Source: an uncultured Opitutia bacterium (GTDB lineage Bacteria; Verrucomicrobiota; Verrucomicrobiia; Opitutales; UBA953). From it: DNA of 33,783 nucleotides. This document shows, one piece after another, positions 24,350-32,943 of this stretch. How positions within the stretch are numbered: position 1 is the first letter of the stretch; every line of letters begins with the position of its first letter. The stretch covers positions 1-33,783 of the forward strand of contig CAIOPO010000181.1 in assembly GCA_903860195.1 (NCBI GenBank), given 5' to 3'. The notes beneath the pieces are model-generated. The model did no database searches. It was given only the letters and a program-made list of their open reading frames with translations, and was not told the origin of the DNA. A program made the translations under genes and the position numbers.

Positions 24350-26782
24350 TCAGTTCTTGGCCCCGGCCTTCTCCTGACGGAGCTGCTCGAGACGCGAAAG
24401 CACGACGGGCGCGGGCGCGGCCGGCGCCGCGGCCTTGGGGGCGGCGGCGGGCGCCGCGGCCTTGGCGACCGGAGCCGCCTTGCGCGGGGCGTCGATGCGG
24501 AGGGACGAGCCGAGCGCGATGCGGTGGGTGGCGGTGGACTTGCCCACGGGAATGTCCACCTGGACGAAGAGGTTGTCCTTCTTGCCGATCGGCGAGGCCT
24601 CGGTGGTCACCACGTTGAAGCGCATCTCCTTGGTGTCCTTCGTGACCTTGATCGGGGCGATCTGGATGGTGTCGGGCACGCCGACGAGAGTGGCGACGGC
24701 CTCGCCCTCGAAGGCGCGCGGGGCCTCGAAGTTGGTCGCCATCACGGCCTCCTTGCCGCGCTCAAGGGCGGTGAGGGGCACGGCGTTGGCGGCGACGTAG
24801 GCGTCCTCGGTGCGCACTTCGCAGAAGGGCGCGGCGTTGAAGACGCGCCCCTTGCCGGCGTCGGCCTCGCCCATGACGGTGAAGTTCCAGGACTTGGTCT
24901 CCACGCCGCCGTTGGCGCTGAGCTGGAAGACGCAGGAGTCGCCGCCCTCGGGAATGGTCTGCTCGCCGAGCGAGGAGACGCCGGGAGGAGTCCAGGTCAT
25001 GAAGACGCGGATGGGCGCCTTGAAGCCCTCCTTGCGCCTGGCCACGACCTTGAGGAAGAGCACGCCGTTGCGCACGAGGGGCGCGGCGGGCTTCTCGATC
25101 TCAAGCGAGTAGGGCGCCTCCTCGACCACGGCCACGGGCAGCGTGTCCTCGACTCCCTGATAGTAGATGACGTTGCCGATCCGGACGATGTCGAAGGTGC
25201 GGCGCATCTGCCCGGTGATCTTGACCGAGGGATCGGCGGGGACGAGACGGACGGACGAAAGGCCGTGGCCGAGCGGGGCGTCCGGCGCGGCTTCGAGCAG
25301 GAAGGGCACGTTGGGCAGGGAGCCCGGAGCCTCGGAGGTGAGGGCCTTCACGCCGGCAGGCAGGCCGGGGACCTCGAACTTGAAGTCGCCGCCGACGCCG
25401 TTGCGGGTGAAATTGAAGAGGAGCGCCATGCGGCCGCCGCGGGGCACCGCCATGAACTGCCTGTAGTTGGTGTCGTTGACCGTGTAGTCGGGCGAAGCGA
25501 AGGTGAGGCTCGGCTGCGAGGCGACGATCTCGATGCGGTAGACGAAGTTGGGGCCGCCGCGCTCGAGATGGTCGGAGACGCGCACGATGTACACGCCGTC
25601 GGCGGGCACGGTCAGGCGGAAACGGGAGTCGAGGCGGCGCATGCCTCCGCCGTCATCGTTGGAAGTCAGCGCACGGCCGGCGGAGCTGAGCAGGGAGACC
25701 GTGGGGTCGAGCGGCGAGCCGAAGGTCTGCGCGAAGGCGCGTCCCTCGATGGTCTGTCCCTTCTTCAGCGGGATGCGGAAGAAGTCCACGTCGCCGGGCT
25801 TCTCGATGATGCCGTTGAGGGCGTACGCGGGGGCCTCGGCGGCGACGTTGGCCTGCTCGGCGACGTCATTGGGCTCGGCCTCGAGGGTGTTGTCGAAGGA
25901 GGAGAGACGGAAGACGTTCCCGGAAGGGGTGTTCGCGCGGGTGCGCGGCAGGAGCATGAAGTCCGCGTCCTCCTCGGCGGGCAGCTGCACCTCCTCGGAG
26001 AAGGACTCGCGGCCCTCGACGAAACGGACCTGGACCTTGGTGCCGACCTTGCCGCCGGCGGGGTAGATGGCGTCCGGGCGGGGGAAGTCGCCGACGTGCA
26101 GGCGGTAGAAGGAGTTGCCGGAACCGCGGTAGGACGACTCGCGGACCATCACGTAATAGTCGCCGTCGTACTCGGCGACGAAGGAGCAGTAGCCGTCCTG
26201 ACGGTGCAGGATGGTGTCGTCCGAGAAGGCCTTCTCGAAACGTCCCTGGTCGAGGATCGCCACGTAGGGGTCCATCGCGCCCTGCGGGATGGCGCCGAGG
26301 CGGAGGCCGTCGACCTGCACGCTGATGCGCTGCCCTTTCTTCACCGACACCTTGTAGTAGTCGACGTCCTCGGAGAGCACGACGCCCTCCACGGTGGAGC
26401 CGAGCTTGACGGCCTGGGCCTGGGCGAAGTCGGTGTTGGGCTCCGCCTCCTCGACGTTCGGGAAGGGGCTCGCGAAGAACTGCCGCATGTGCGAGACGCC
26501 CGTCTTCGTCCGGACGCGCACGACGTGGTTGCCGGGGCGGACGGACTTGTCGATGGCGACCATCATCTCGACCTTGTTGGTCGCGCGGCTGAGGACCTTG
26601 GTGACCTTGAAGCCGGGCGTGTAGAACATCAGGTCCTCGAAGTCGTCGAGGCGGCTGCCGCCGATGGTGAGCTGGAACTCCGAACCGATCTGGCCGCCGA
26701 AGGGCTTGGTCGAGGTGAAGTCCGGATAGGCGGCCCGGACGCAGGCCGCCGTCAGGAGAAGGGAGGTGAGGATGCGGAGCAT
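24350..26782 (-). CDS. Exported PPC-domain protein
   Basis: The 810-aa protein has a signal peptide (about 1-17). Two regions look like bacterial pre-peptidase C-terminal (PPC) domains: about 95-215, starting EAEPNTDFAQAQAV, and about 300-420, starting EAEPNDVAEQANV. Both have DVDYY/DVDFF and a final Y-R-hydrophobic strand. Beta-sandwich-like sequence covers the remainder, and the last 60 residues are an Ala/Pro/Lys-rich tail. No protease catalytic domain is evident, so it is probably a structural or binding protein. It sits between the DUF1501 and DUF1549/1553 genes, an arrangement I recall from Planctomycetota/Verrucomicrobiota genomes. Confidence 0.85.
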   Translation of the reverse strand: MLRILTSLLLTAACVRAAYPDFTSTKPFGGQIGSEFQLTIGGSRLDDFEDLMFYTPGFKVTKVLSRATNKVEMMVAIDKSVRPGNHVVRVRTKTGVSHMRQFFASPFPNVEEAEPNTDFAQAQAVKLGSTVEGVVLSEDVDYYKVSVKKGQRISVQVDGLRLGAIPQGAMDPYVAILDQGRFEKAFSDDTILHRQDGYCSFVAEYDGDYYVMVRESSYRGSGNSFYRLHVGDFPRPDAIYPAGGKVGTKVQVRFVEGRESFSEEVQLPAEEDADFMLLPRTRANTPSGNVFRLSSFDNTLEAEPNDVAEQANVAAEAPAYALNGIIEKPGDVDFFRIPLKKGQTIEGRAFAQTFGSPLDPTVSLLSSAGRALTSNDDGGGMRRLDSRFRLTVPADGVYIVRVSDHLERGGPNFVYRIEIVASQPSLTFASPDYTVNDTNYRQFMAVPRGGRMALLFNFTRNGVGGDFKFEVPGLPAGVKALTSEAPGSLPNVPFLLEAAPDAPLGHGLSSVRLVPADPSVKITGQMRRTFDIVRIGNVIYYQGVEDTLPVAVVEEAPYSLEIEKPAAPLVRNGVLFLKVVARRKEGFKAPIRVFMTWTPPGVSSLGEQTIPEGGDSCVFQLSANGGVETKSWNFTVMGEADAGKGRVFNAAPFCEVRTEDAYVAANAVPLTALERGKEAVMATNFEAPRAFEGEAVATLVGVPDTIQIAPIKVTKDTKEMRFNVVTTEASPIGKKDNLFVQVDIPVGKSTATHRIALGSSLRIDAPRKAAPVAKAAAPAAAPKAAAPAAPAPVVLSRLEQLRQEKAGAKN

Positions 26783-26845
26783 GGGCGGGTCGGGCGGGTC
26801 GCCCCGCGGACGCCCGCCGCGGGCGGACGGCGCGGGGCGCGCGGA

Positions 26846-28177
26846 TCAGGCGAGCCAGTCGTTCATCACGCGTCCGCCGTTGACGATGTCGATCGGACGG
26901 CCGCCGTCGGCCATGATGCGCTTCTCGCTGTTGATGCCGAGGCAGCGGTACATGGTCTTGGCGAGGTCCTCCGGTCCGACCGCGTCGCGGTCGGGCTCGC
27001 CGCCGAGGGCGTCGGAGGCGCCGTGGACGTAGCCTTCCTTCATGCCGCCGCCCGCGAGGGCCACGGAGAAGACGCGCGGCCAGTGGTCGCGGCCGTTGGT
27101 GCCGTTGATCTTCGGGGTGCGGCCGAACTCGGAGCTGACCATGACGAGCGTGCGCTTGAGCATGCCGCGGTCGTGGAGGTCGGTGATGAGACGGGCGAAG
27201 GCCTGGTCGAAGGCCGGGGCGTTCTGCTCGAAGCCGCCGCGGACGTTGGAGTGGTGGTCCCAGCCTCCGTAGGTGACGGAGACCATGCGCACGCCGGCCT
27301 CCACGAGGCGGCGGGCGAGGATGAGGCGCTGGCCGGCGGTGTTGCGGCCGTATTCGTCACGCAGCTTGTCGGGCTCCTTGGAGAGGTCGAAGGCCTCGCG
27401 GGCCTTGCTGCTGCTGACGAGGCCGTAGGCGGCCTGGTAGAAGCTGTCCATGGCGTTGATCGCGTCGGACTTCTCGACGGTGCGGAAGTGCTCGTCGACG
27501 GCGGCCAGCATGCCGCGGCGGCGGTCGAAACGGGTGGCGGTGACCTCCTTGGGAGCCAGCAGGTCGCGGACGGTGAAGTCCTTGGCGGCGGGGTCGCTGC
27601 CGAGCGCGAAAGGCCCGAAGGCGCTGCTCATGTAGCCGGTGCCCTGCTCGGGAATCGACTGGCTGGGGACGACGACGTAGGGCGGCAGGTTGTTGCGCGA
27701 GCCCTGCTCGTGGGAGACGACGGAGCCGAAGCTGGGGAACTTGATCGCGGGGCTCGGACGGTAGCCGGTGAACATGTTGTGCGTGCCACGCTCGTGCGCG
27801 GCCTCACCGTGCGTCATCGAACGGACGACGGTGAGCTTGTTCATGATCTTGGCGATGTTGACGAACTTCTCGCCGACGTACTCGCCGGGGACGGAGGTCT
27901 TGATCGGAGTGAAGGGACCGCGGTAGTCGGGCGAAGCGAAGGGCTTGGGATCCCAGGACTCGTGCTGCGCGATGCCGCCCGGGAGGTAGATGTGGATCAC
28001 GGCGTCGGCGAGCGCGGGGAAGGACTCGACCTTCGGAATCTCCAGCGCCTGCAGCCTGAGCATCTCAGGGAGGCTGAGACCGATCGTTCCGAGCACGCCG
28101 ACCTGAAGGAAGTCGCGGCGGCTGAGGGCGGACAGGAAGTCAGGGTGGTCGCCCTGGCAGTTCTTGTGGAGTTTCAT
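26846..28177 (-). CDS. DUF1501 domain-containing protein (Tat-exported)
   Basis: The 443-aa protein has a twin-arginine motif SRRDFLQVG at about residues 19-27, after an N-terminal region with a CQGDHPDFL segment. The DUF1501 core, an alkaline-phosphatase/sulfatase-like fold, shows AVIHIYLPGGIAQHESWDPK, RSMTHGEAAHERGTHNMFTGY, SSEFGRTPKINGTNGRDHWP and a C-terminal LGI. These His/Asp/Ser-rich blocks are the family's conserved metal-site-like positions, but activity has not been defined. It is the first gene of the minus-strand operon ending at 16937, 63 bp before the PPC gene. A CATAAT element at 28196-28201 (minus strand) lies close to the start, with TTGCAA at 28222-28227 spaced a long 20 bp. 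Confidence 0.92.
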   Translation of the reverse strand: MKLHKNCQGDHPDFLSALSRRDFLQVGVLGTIGLSLPEMLRLQALEIPKVESFPALADAVIHIYLPGGIAQHESWDPKPFASPDYRGPFTPIKTSVPGEYVGEKFVNIAKIMNKLTVVRSMTHGEAAHERGTHNMFTGYRPSPAIKFPSFGSVVSHEQGSRNNLPPYVVVPSQSIPEQGTGYMSSAFGPFALGSDPAAKDFTVRDLLAPKEVTATRFDRRRGMLAAVDEHFRTVEKSDAINAMDSFYQAAYGLVSSSKAREAFDLSKEPDKLRDEYGRNTAGQRLILARRLVEAGVRMVSVTYGGWDHHSNVRGGFEQNAPAFDQAFARLITDLHDRGMLKRTLVMVSSEFGRTPKINGTNGRDHWPRVFSVALAGGGMKEGYVHGASDALGGEPDRDAVGPEDLAKTMYRCLGINSEKRIMADGGRPIDIVNGGRVMNDWLA

Positions 28178-28631
28178 GGTGGGGTGGCTTGTGAAATTAT
28201 GACAACGGGAGAGCGGTCTGGTTGCAACGCGAGGCGTGTTTTCCGTTTTCGTGACCGTCCGGGGAAATCCTTAATGAGCAGCCGGTTAGGGCGGGGTGCC
28301 TTTTCCGGGGCGGGAATCGGCTGATGGACTCATTTCTCGCCCCAAAATCAGGTATAGCGAGTGTAAAAAACCTAGGTAAATACCCCCATTATCGAGGGGG
28401 GTGGGATTCACCGGTCTATTAATATTCGTAAATACCTAATAGTCAGTAATTTGTATATTTAATTCCTTTTTTTGTCTGGGGTATTCTCAAACGCCTGAGC
28501 CGGCCCCAAGGGGGGATTGCAAGCAGGCGGGGAAAAGCCGATAAAAACGACACCCCCTTGAGGCCCTTTCCGGCCGAACCACGGGTTGCGCCGAGTCCCG
28601 GCCGCCCGCCCCGATCTTCCACCCCCGCATC
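28178..28631. promoter_or_regulatory. AT-rich divergent intergenic region
   Basis: These 454 bp separate the divergent DUF1501 operon and 846-aa membrane gene and contain no credible gene. From about 28350 to 28490 the base composition turns strongly AT-rich, unlike the rest of the window. This part holds a palindrome ACCTAGGT (28370-28377), a direct repeat GTAAATACC (28376-28384 and 28428-28436), a hairpin ACCCCC/GGGGGT (28382-28387 and 28397-28402), and TATATT followed by a T7 run near 28467-28473. No DnaA box was seen. It most likely holds promoters and operators for one or both operons. Confidence 0.6.
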
Positions 28632-31172
28632 ATGACCTCCGACACCGACCCGACGAACAGCCCAAAGGACCCGAGGAGCCTGCCGCTCGGATTCCGCGCG
28701 GTGCTCCTGGCGTCCGCGCTCTTCATCGCGGGTTGCTCCGCCTACTTCTCGGTGCTCGGACTCGGCAAGCTGTTCACGGGCGCGGAAGTCGCCGTGATGG
28801 TCATGGCCGCCTCGCTCGAGATCGGCAAGCTGGTCGCCGCGTCCTTCCTTTACCGGCACTGGCACCAGATCACGGGGACGCTGCGCTTCTACCTGACGCT
28901 GGCGGTGGTCGCGCTCATCGGCATCACTTCGCTGGGCAACTACGGCTACCTGGCCAGGGCCTTCGAGGAGACCGCCACCACGATCGCCCGCAATGAGGCC
29001 GGCATCGCCGACCTCGAACGCGCGATGGCCGAGACGCAGCGGCGGATCGAGGACGCGAAGGGCCGCACGACACGGGTCAGCACGGCCAGCCGGGAGGACA
29101 TCGCCAAGCTCCAAGGGCGCCTGTCCCAGGCGGGGGAATCCCTCGCGCAGTCGCTCGCGCGTATCCAGGAGCAGCGCAAGGCGCTCGACGCGCGCCGGGC
29201 CCAGGAGCTGACGACGGCCTCCGGCCGCTCCGGCGAGCTCGGCTCGACGCTGGCCAAGAGCATCGCGGCCGAGGAGGCCTCGGCCGCCCGCGCGATCGCC
29301 GCCGAGGAGTCCGCCATCGCGGGGCTGAACGAACGCATCAAGGTGCTGGACCAGGCCGTGGCGGCCTACACGGCGCGCGGCACGACGACCTTCCTCATCT
29401 TCGAACAGGACAACGTCCGCAAGGGCCAGGAGCTGCGCGAGCAGCAGAAGCCCGAACGGGACGCGATCCTCGGCAAGCTCAAGGAGTCGTCCGAAGCGAT
29501 CGCGCGCCTGCGCTCCGAGAGCGCGGCCCGCATCGAGCGGCTCCGCACCGACCAGACCAAGGTGAGCGCCGACTCGGCCAAGGACACGGCGGCCCTGCGC
29601 GACCAGTTCGCGCGGGAGCTCGGCCGGCTCGACGAGGAGGAGAAGGCGCTGCGGCGCTCCGGCGAGGCCGCCGTCTCGGCCCTCGAGAAGCAGCTCGCGG
29701 ACCTCCAGCGGCAGGGCGAGACGCGCACGGGGCTGACCGACGCGGAAGTGGAGGCCCTGTACCGCTCGAACCGTGAGCGCGCCGACGAGATCCAGAAGCT
29801 CCGCGACCAGATTGCGTCGACGGACATCGGCTCCTACCGCTTCGTGGCCCGCGCCTTCGACGCGGAGGCGACGGACGTGGTCAAGTGGCTCATCCTCACG
29901 CTGGTCGCGGTGTTCGACCCGCTGGCGGTCACGCTGGTCGTCGCCTTCAACATGACGATGATGGGGCCGCGTCCCGCCGCCGGCGCGACGGTCGCCGGAC
30001 CCGCCTCTTCCGCCGCGCCCGGGCGACGGGGACTCTCCCTCGAGACGGTCGTGGCCGTCGCGCTCGCGGCCGCGCTGGCCGGCCTGATCGTCTGGCTGCT
30101 GACTTCGGACGACGGCCGGCCGGCCCGGAGCGTCGGCGCGGTGGAGATGGTGCCGGGGGACAGCTTCGCGGTGGTGACGCTCCGCCCCGACACGCTGCGC
30201 GGCGGGGCCGGCCTGCCGGATTGGCTCGGAAGCGGCGGCAAGGGACTCGCGCTCGCGGTCGCGGAACTGTCCAAGAACGGGCTGGATCCGACGGCGGACG
30301 TCCACGCTTTCGCGAAGTTTCCCTCCGGAACCGGCCCGGCCGGAGACGGCAACCACCCGGTGGTCATCTGCGGACTGGTGCTCAAGGTCGCCGACGCCGC
30401 GCTGGCGGAAACCGCGCTCTCCAAGGTGACGGATGAGATCGCGGCCTCGCTCAGGAACGCTCCGGACCGGCCGGCCGCCAGCCGCAGCCGCTCGATGATC
30501 CGCCACGGGCGCGGGCGTTACATGGACCCGGAAGGGGGCTTCCTCACGTTCGGCGTCACGGCGGGCGCCGCGGTCATACTCATCGAATTCGAAGGCGATC
30601 CCGCCTCCCCCAGGATCGAACAGGAGATCCGCCGCTGCCTCGCCGGACCCGCGACGACGGACGAATCGGCGCGCCTGCCGGCGCAGGCGCTCGCCTCCGA
30701 GGGAGCGCTGTCGCTGTGGCTCGACGCCGACCGTCTCTTCAGCCGCCTGCCGATGGGCGAACGCACCAAGGCGCGCTACGGCAAGGCCCGCTCGGCCACG
30801 GACTTCGAGCTCTCGCTGACGGTGAACCCCGCGGGCAGGGACTCGCTCGCGGTCACGGGAAGCCACGTCTACCGGTTCGACCGTTTCAACGTGCCCGGCA
30901 ATCCCATGGCAGGCCTCGCGCAGGCCGGCACTCCCGCCGACGCGGACCTGGCCTGGAAGCTTCTGAACCGCTGCGGTGACACGCTGGACTTCGACGCGCT
31001 CATCGAGCGTCTGCGCTCGGCGCTGGGCGAGGACGGACGGAGCGGACCCAAGCTCGTGAGGGTCGAGAAGTCCGTCGCCTCGGCCCGCTCGGCCAAGTTC
31101 AGCATGACGGCGAAGTTCGACGCGAAGGCGGGCCCGCCGTTGGTGACGGCGATGCGGCTGATCGCGCAGTGA
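28632..31172 (+). CDS. Large membrane protein: N-terminal TM domain, coiled coil, two TMs, exported C-terminal domain
   Basis: The product is 846 aa. Residues about 22-107 hold three hydrophobic helices, including AYFSVLGLGKLFTGAEV and MAASLEIGKLVAASFLY. They are followed by about 300 residues of coiled coil (about 110-410). A membrane helix at 416-440 contains FDPLAVTLVVAFNM and another lies at about 473-493. The C-terminal 350 residues form a soluble alpha/beta-like domain with KGLALAVAELSKNGLDP, resembling DUF3352-like or other planctomycetal domains. The N-terminal helices plus the FDPLAV helix resemble, from memory, membrane proteins encoded by marine myophages. That link needs a profile search. 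It is translationally coupled (GTGA overlap) to a lipoprotein gene. Function is unknown. Confidence 0.8.
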   Translation: MTSDTDPTNSPKDPRSLPLGFRAVLLASALFIAGCSAYFSVLGLGKLFTGAEVAVMVMAASLEIGKLVAASFLYRHWHQITGTLRFYLTLAVVALIGITSLGNYGYLARAFEETATTIARNEAGIADLERAMAETQRRIEDAKGRTTRVSTASREDIAKLQGRLSQAGESLAQSLARIQEQRKALDARRAQELTTASGRSGELGSTLAKSIAAEEASAARAIAAEESAIAGLNERIKVLDQAVAAYTARGTTTFLIFEQDNVRKGQELREQQKPERDAILGKLKESSEAIARLRSESAARIERLRTDQTKVSADSAKDTAALRDQFARELGRLDEEEKALRRSGEAAVSALEKQLADLQRQGETRTGLTDAEVEALYRSNRERADEIQKLRDQIASTDIGSYRFVARAFDAEATDVVKWLILTLVAVFDPLAVTLVVAFNMTMMGPRPAAGATVAGPASSAAPGRRGLSLETVVAVALAAALAGLIVWLLTSDDGRPARSVGAVEMVPGDSFAVVTLRPDTLRGGAGLPDWLGSGGKGLALAVAELSKNGLDPTADVHAFAKFPSGTGPAGDGNHPVVICGLVLKVADAALAETALSKVTDEIAASLRNAPDRPAASRSRSMIRHGRGRYMDPEGGFLTFGVTAGAAVILIEFEGDPASPRIEQEIRRCLAGPATTDESARLPAQALASEGALSLWLDADRLFSRLPMGERTKARYGKARSATDFELSLTVNPAGRDSLAVTGSHVYRFDRFNVPGNPMAGLAQAGTPADADLAWKLLNRCGDTLDFDALIERLRSALGEDGRSGPKLVRVEKSVASARSAKFSMTAKFDAKAGPPLVTAMRLIAQ

Positions 31173-32185
31173 GACGGGAGATGCGCGCCTCGCTCTGCAC
31201 TTTCCTGATCGCGGGGGCGGCCTGCCTGCCGCTCGGAGGATGCAGGACGGATTCAGGTTCGGGAGTCGCGGAGTGGGACGAGCTCACGGGCGGCGGCTCC
31301 GGCAAAGGCCGTCCCGTCACGGGCGGCGAAGTTTCCGAAGGGAAGAAACCCGACGCTCCTTCCGCTTCTCACGCCAAGGCGGCCGACGTGCCGAAGAAGG
31401 ATACGGACGGCCCCGGAGCAACGTCCGCGAAGGAGCCGGCGCGCATGCCGACGCCGGTCGCCGCGAAAACTGCCGGGAGCGCCGTGGACTTGATGACGCC
31501 GGACAAAGGCGGAATCAGCGCGAAGAGAAAAGGCCCGGGGCTGCCGGACTCCGCCGCACCCGGACCGATGACAAAGGCGTCCGCCGGCGCCGTCCTGCCC
31601 GCGCCGGGCGAACTCGCGCCGACGAGCGCAATGAAAACCGGTTCGCTCTCGCTGCCCACTGCCGACGTCTCCGCCTCACGCGCCGCACCGGCGTCCATCG
31701 GCCTGTCCGCCGTGGAGACGAAGCCCGCGAATCGTCGGACGGAAGCCTCAAGGATCAGCGTGCCCGGCGGGATCGCGTCCGCCGCCGCCGCCAAAACCGG
31801 CGGAGAGCCCATCTCAATCCCCGCCATCGAGAGCGCGGAAAAGCGTCGCGCCGCGCCCTCCCCCGTCGCCATCCGGACGGGAGAGGCGCCGGTCGCCGCG
31901 AAGTCCGCGGTCGCCGCACCCTCGCTCAAGATGGAAGCGGAAGCGCGCGCCCAGGGCAGGCAGCCGTCCGCCGGACATCGGGTCGCCCTGCCCTCCGGTC
32001 CGAAGCCCGGAGAAGGGACGGCTGACTCACGCGCCCTGCCGGAAGGCGTGGCCGGCGAAGACCCCCTCAGCCGGAAGCGCATCCCCATCCCCTTCCGTCT
32101 CACCGAGTGGATTTCCGGAGAAACGTCGGAACGGGACCGCCGCGCCGAAACCGTGCGGCTGGAACCGGGTGAACGGCCGAAGTGA
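31169..32185 (+). CDS. Low-complexity lipoprotein coupled to the 846-aa membrane protein
   Basis: It starts at a GTG overlapping the upstream stop (GTGA), or at an ATG at 31181, giving a lipoprotein signal with lipobox LGGC (Cys25 from the GTG). The mature part of about 310 residues is rich in Ala, Pro, Ser, Lys and Gly with scattered acidic residues, and no fold is recognisable. Imperfect short repeats of the type AAKTG/AVKTG-like segments (TAGSAV, MKTGSL, AAKTGGEP, IRTGEAPV) suggest a disordered, repeat-derived chain. It ends with a charged segment, GETSERDRRAETVRLEPGE. The overlap points to coexpression with the membrane protein, perhaps as an outer-membrane or peptidoglycan-facing partner. 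The gene converges with the DUF1080 gene, with a 21-bp gap. I do not recognise the family. Confidence 0.65.
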   Translation: MRREMRASLCTFLIAGAACLPLGGCRTDSGSGVAEWDELTGGGSGKGRPVTGGEVSEGKKPDAPSASHAKAADVPKKDTDGPGATSAKEPARMPTPVAAKTAGSAVDLMTPDKGGISAKRKGPGLPDSAAPGPMTKASAGAVLPAPGELAPTSAMKTGSLSLPTADVSASRAAPASIGLSAVETKPANRRTEASRISVPGGIASAAAAKTGGEPISIPAIESAEKRRAAPSPVAIRTGEAPVAAKSAVAAPSLKMEAEARAQGRQPSAGHRVALPSGPKPGEGTADSRALPEGVAGEDPLSRKRIPIPFRLTEWISGETSERDRRAETVRLEPGERPK

Positions 32186-32206
32186 CCGCGCGGCGAGAGC
32201 CCCGGC

Positions 32207-32836
32207 TCAGAGCGCCTGCGCGGACACGTTGCGGTATTCGACGCGCATCTTCAGGCCGCCGTGGACCTGGAGTCCGACGGGGCCGGCCTTGGGATAGCTG
32301 GCGTCGACGTAGTTGGAGACCTGCTCGCCGTTGAGCCAGACGGTGTAGGTGTCGCCCTTGGCCTGGAAGCGGATCTTGTTCCACTCGCCCTTCTTCCAGA
32401 GCGAAGCGACCTTCGGAGCCCAGCCGGATTCGGGATAGCCGGCCTTGGCGGGCTTGCTGCCAGGGATGACGCAGTAGAAGGCGCAGGTCATGTCCTTCTT
32501 GAGCGAACGGGAGACGCCGATCTGCATCTGGATGTCCCGCTTGCCGGACTCGTCACGGCGGACCATGATGCCGCTGTCGATCTCGCCCTCGAAGCGGACT
32601 TCGCACTCCACGACGACGTCCTGGTAGTCCTTCTCGGTGTAGAGCATCGAACCCTTCTTGTAATCGGCGAAGGCGGGGTCGTTGAGGCCGATCAGCGCGC
32701 CGTTCTCGACCTTCCAGAATCCTTCGGCGGCGGGCTTGCGCCAGCCCGACAGGTCCTTGCCGTTGAAGAGGGACTCGGCGGAGAGGGAGGCGGCGGCGCA
32801 GGCGAGCGCGACGGAGAGGATGCGGGTGAGGCTCAT
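32207..32836 (-). CDS. DUF1080 (3-keto-disaccharide hydrolase-like) exported protein
   Basis: The 209-aa protein has a signal peptide (about 1-20) ending near SLSAESLFNGKDLSGW, the classic DUF1080 opening. The concanavalin/LamG-type jelly roll follows with FWKVENGALIG, MLYTEKDYQDVVVECEVRF, SGIMVRRDESG, WNKIRFQAKGD and GPVGLQVHGG. Some DUF1080 proteins are 3-keto-glycoside hydrolases or eliminases acting on oxidised disaccharides; the specific substrate here cannot be seen. I chose the ATG at 32836 because it gives the signal peptide; a start at 32905 would add Arg/Pro-rich sequence. It is divergent from the NHL-repeat gene across 107 bp. Confidence 0.92.
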   Translation of the reverse strand: MSLTRILSVALACAAASLSAESLFNGKDLSGWRKPAAEGFWKVENGALIGLNDPAFADYKKGSMLYTEKDYQDVVVECEVRFEGEIDSGIMVRRDESGKRDIQMQIGVSRSLKKDMTCAFYCVIPGSKPAKAGYPESGWAPKVASLWKKGEWNKIRFQAKGDTYTVWLNGEQVSNYVDASYPKAGPVGLQVHGGLKMRVEYRNVSAQAL

Positions 32837-32943
32837 GGGGGTGACCGCAGGATTGCCCCGAGGTCCCGCGGAGTGAAGCCGAAAGACCGCACGGCGACCT
32901 TGCATCTCGGCGAAGCGAACCCTAATTTCGGAAAACCCCGACC

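Noticed and set aside
21457-24618. Long + strand ORF opposite the DUF1549/1553 gene
   Set aside because: Shadow in high-G+C DNA; it overlaps the well-supported minus-strand haem protein and shows no motif.
23669-28324. 1551-codon + strand ORF opposite the PPC and DUF1501 genes
   Set aside because: It spans two good minus-strand genes and their junction and consists of repetitive Gly/Val/Asp/Arg sequence, a G+C artefact.
28350-28490. AT-rich island as a replication origin
   Set aside because: No DnaA-box cluster and no dnaA, dnaN or gidA-type neighbour.
28443-30866. 807-codon minus ORF opposite the large membrane protein
   Set aside because: Arg/Gly-rich antisense frame; the + frame has clear membrane helices and a coiled coil.
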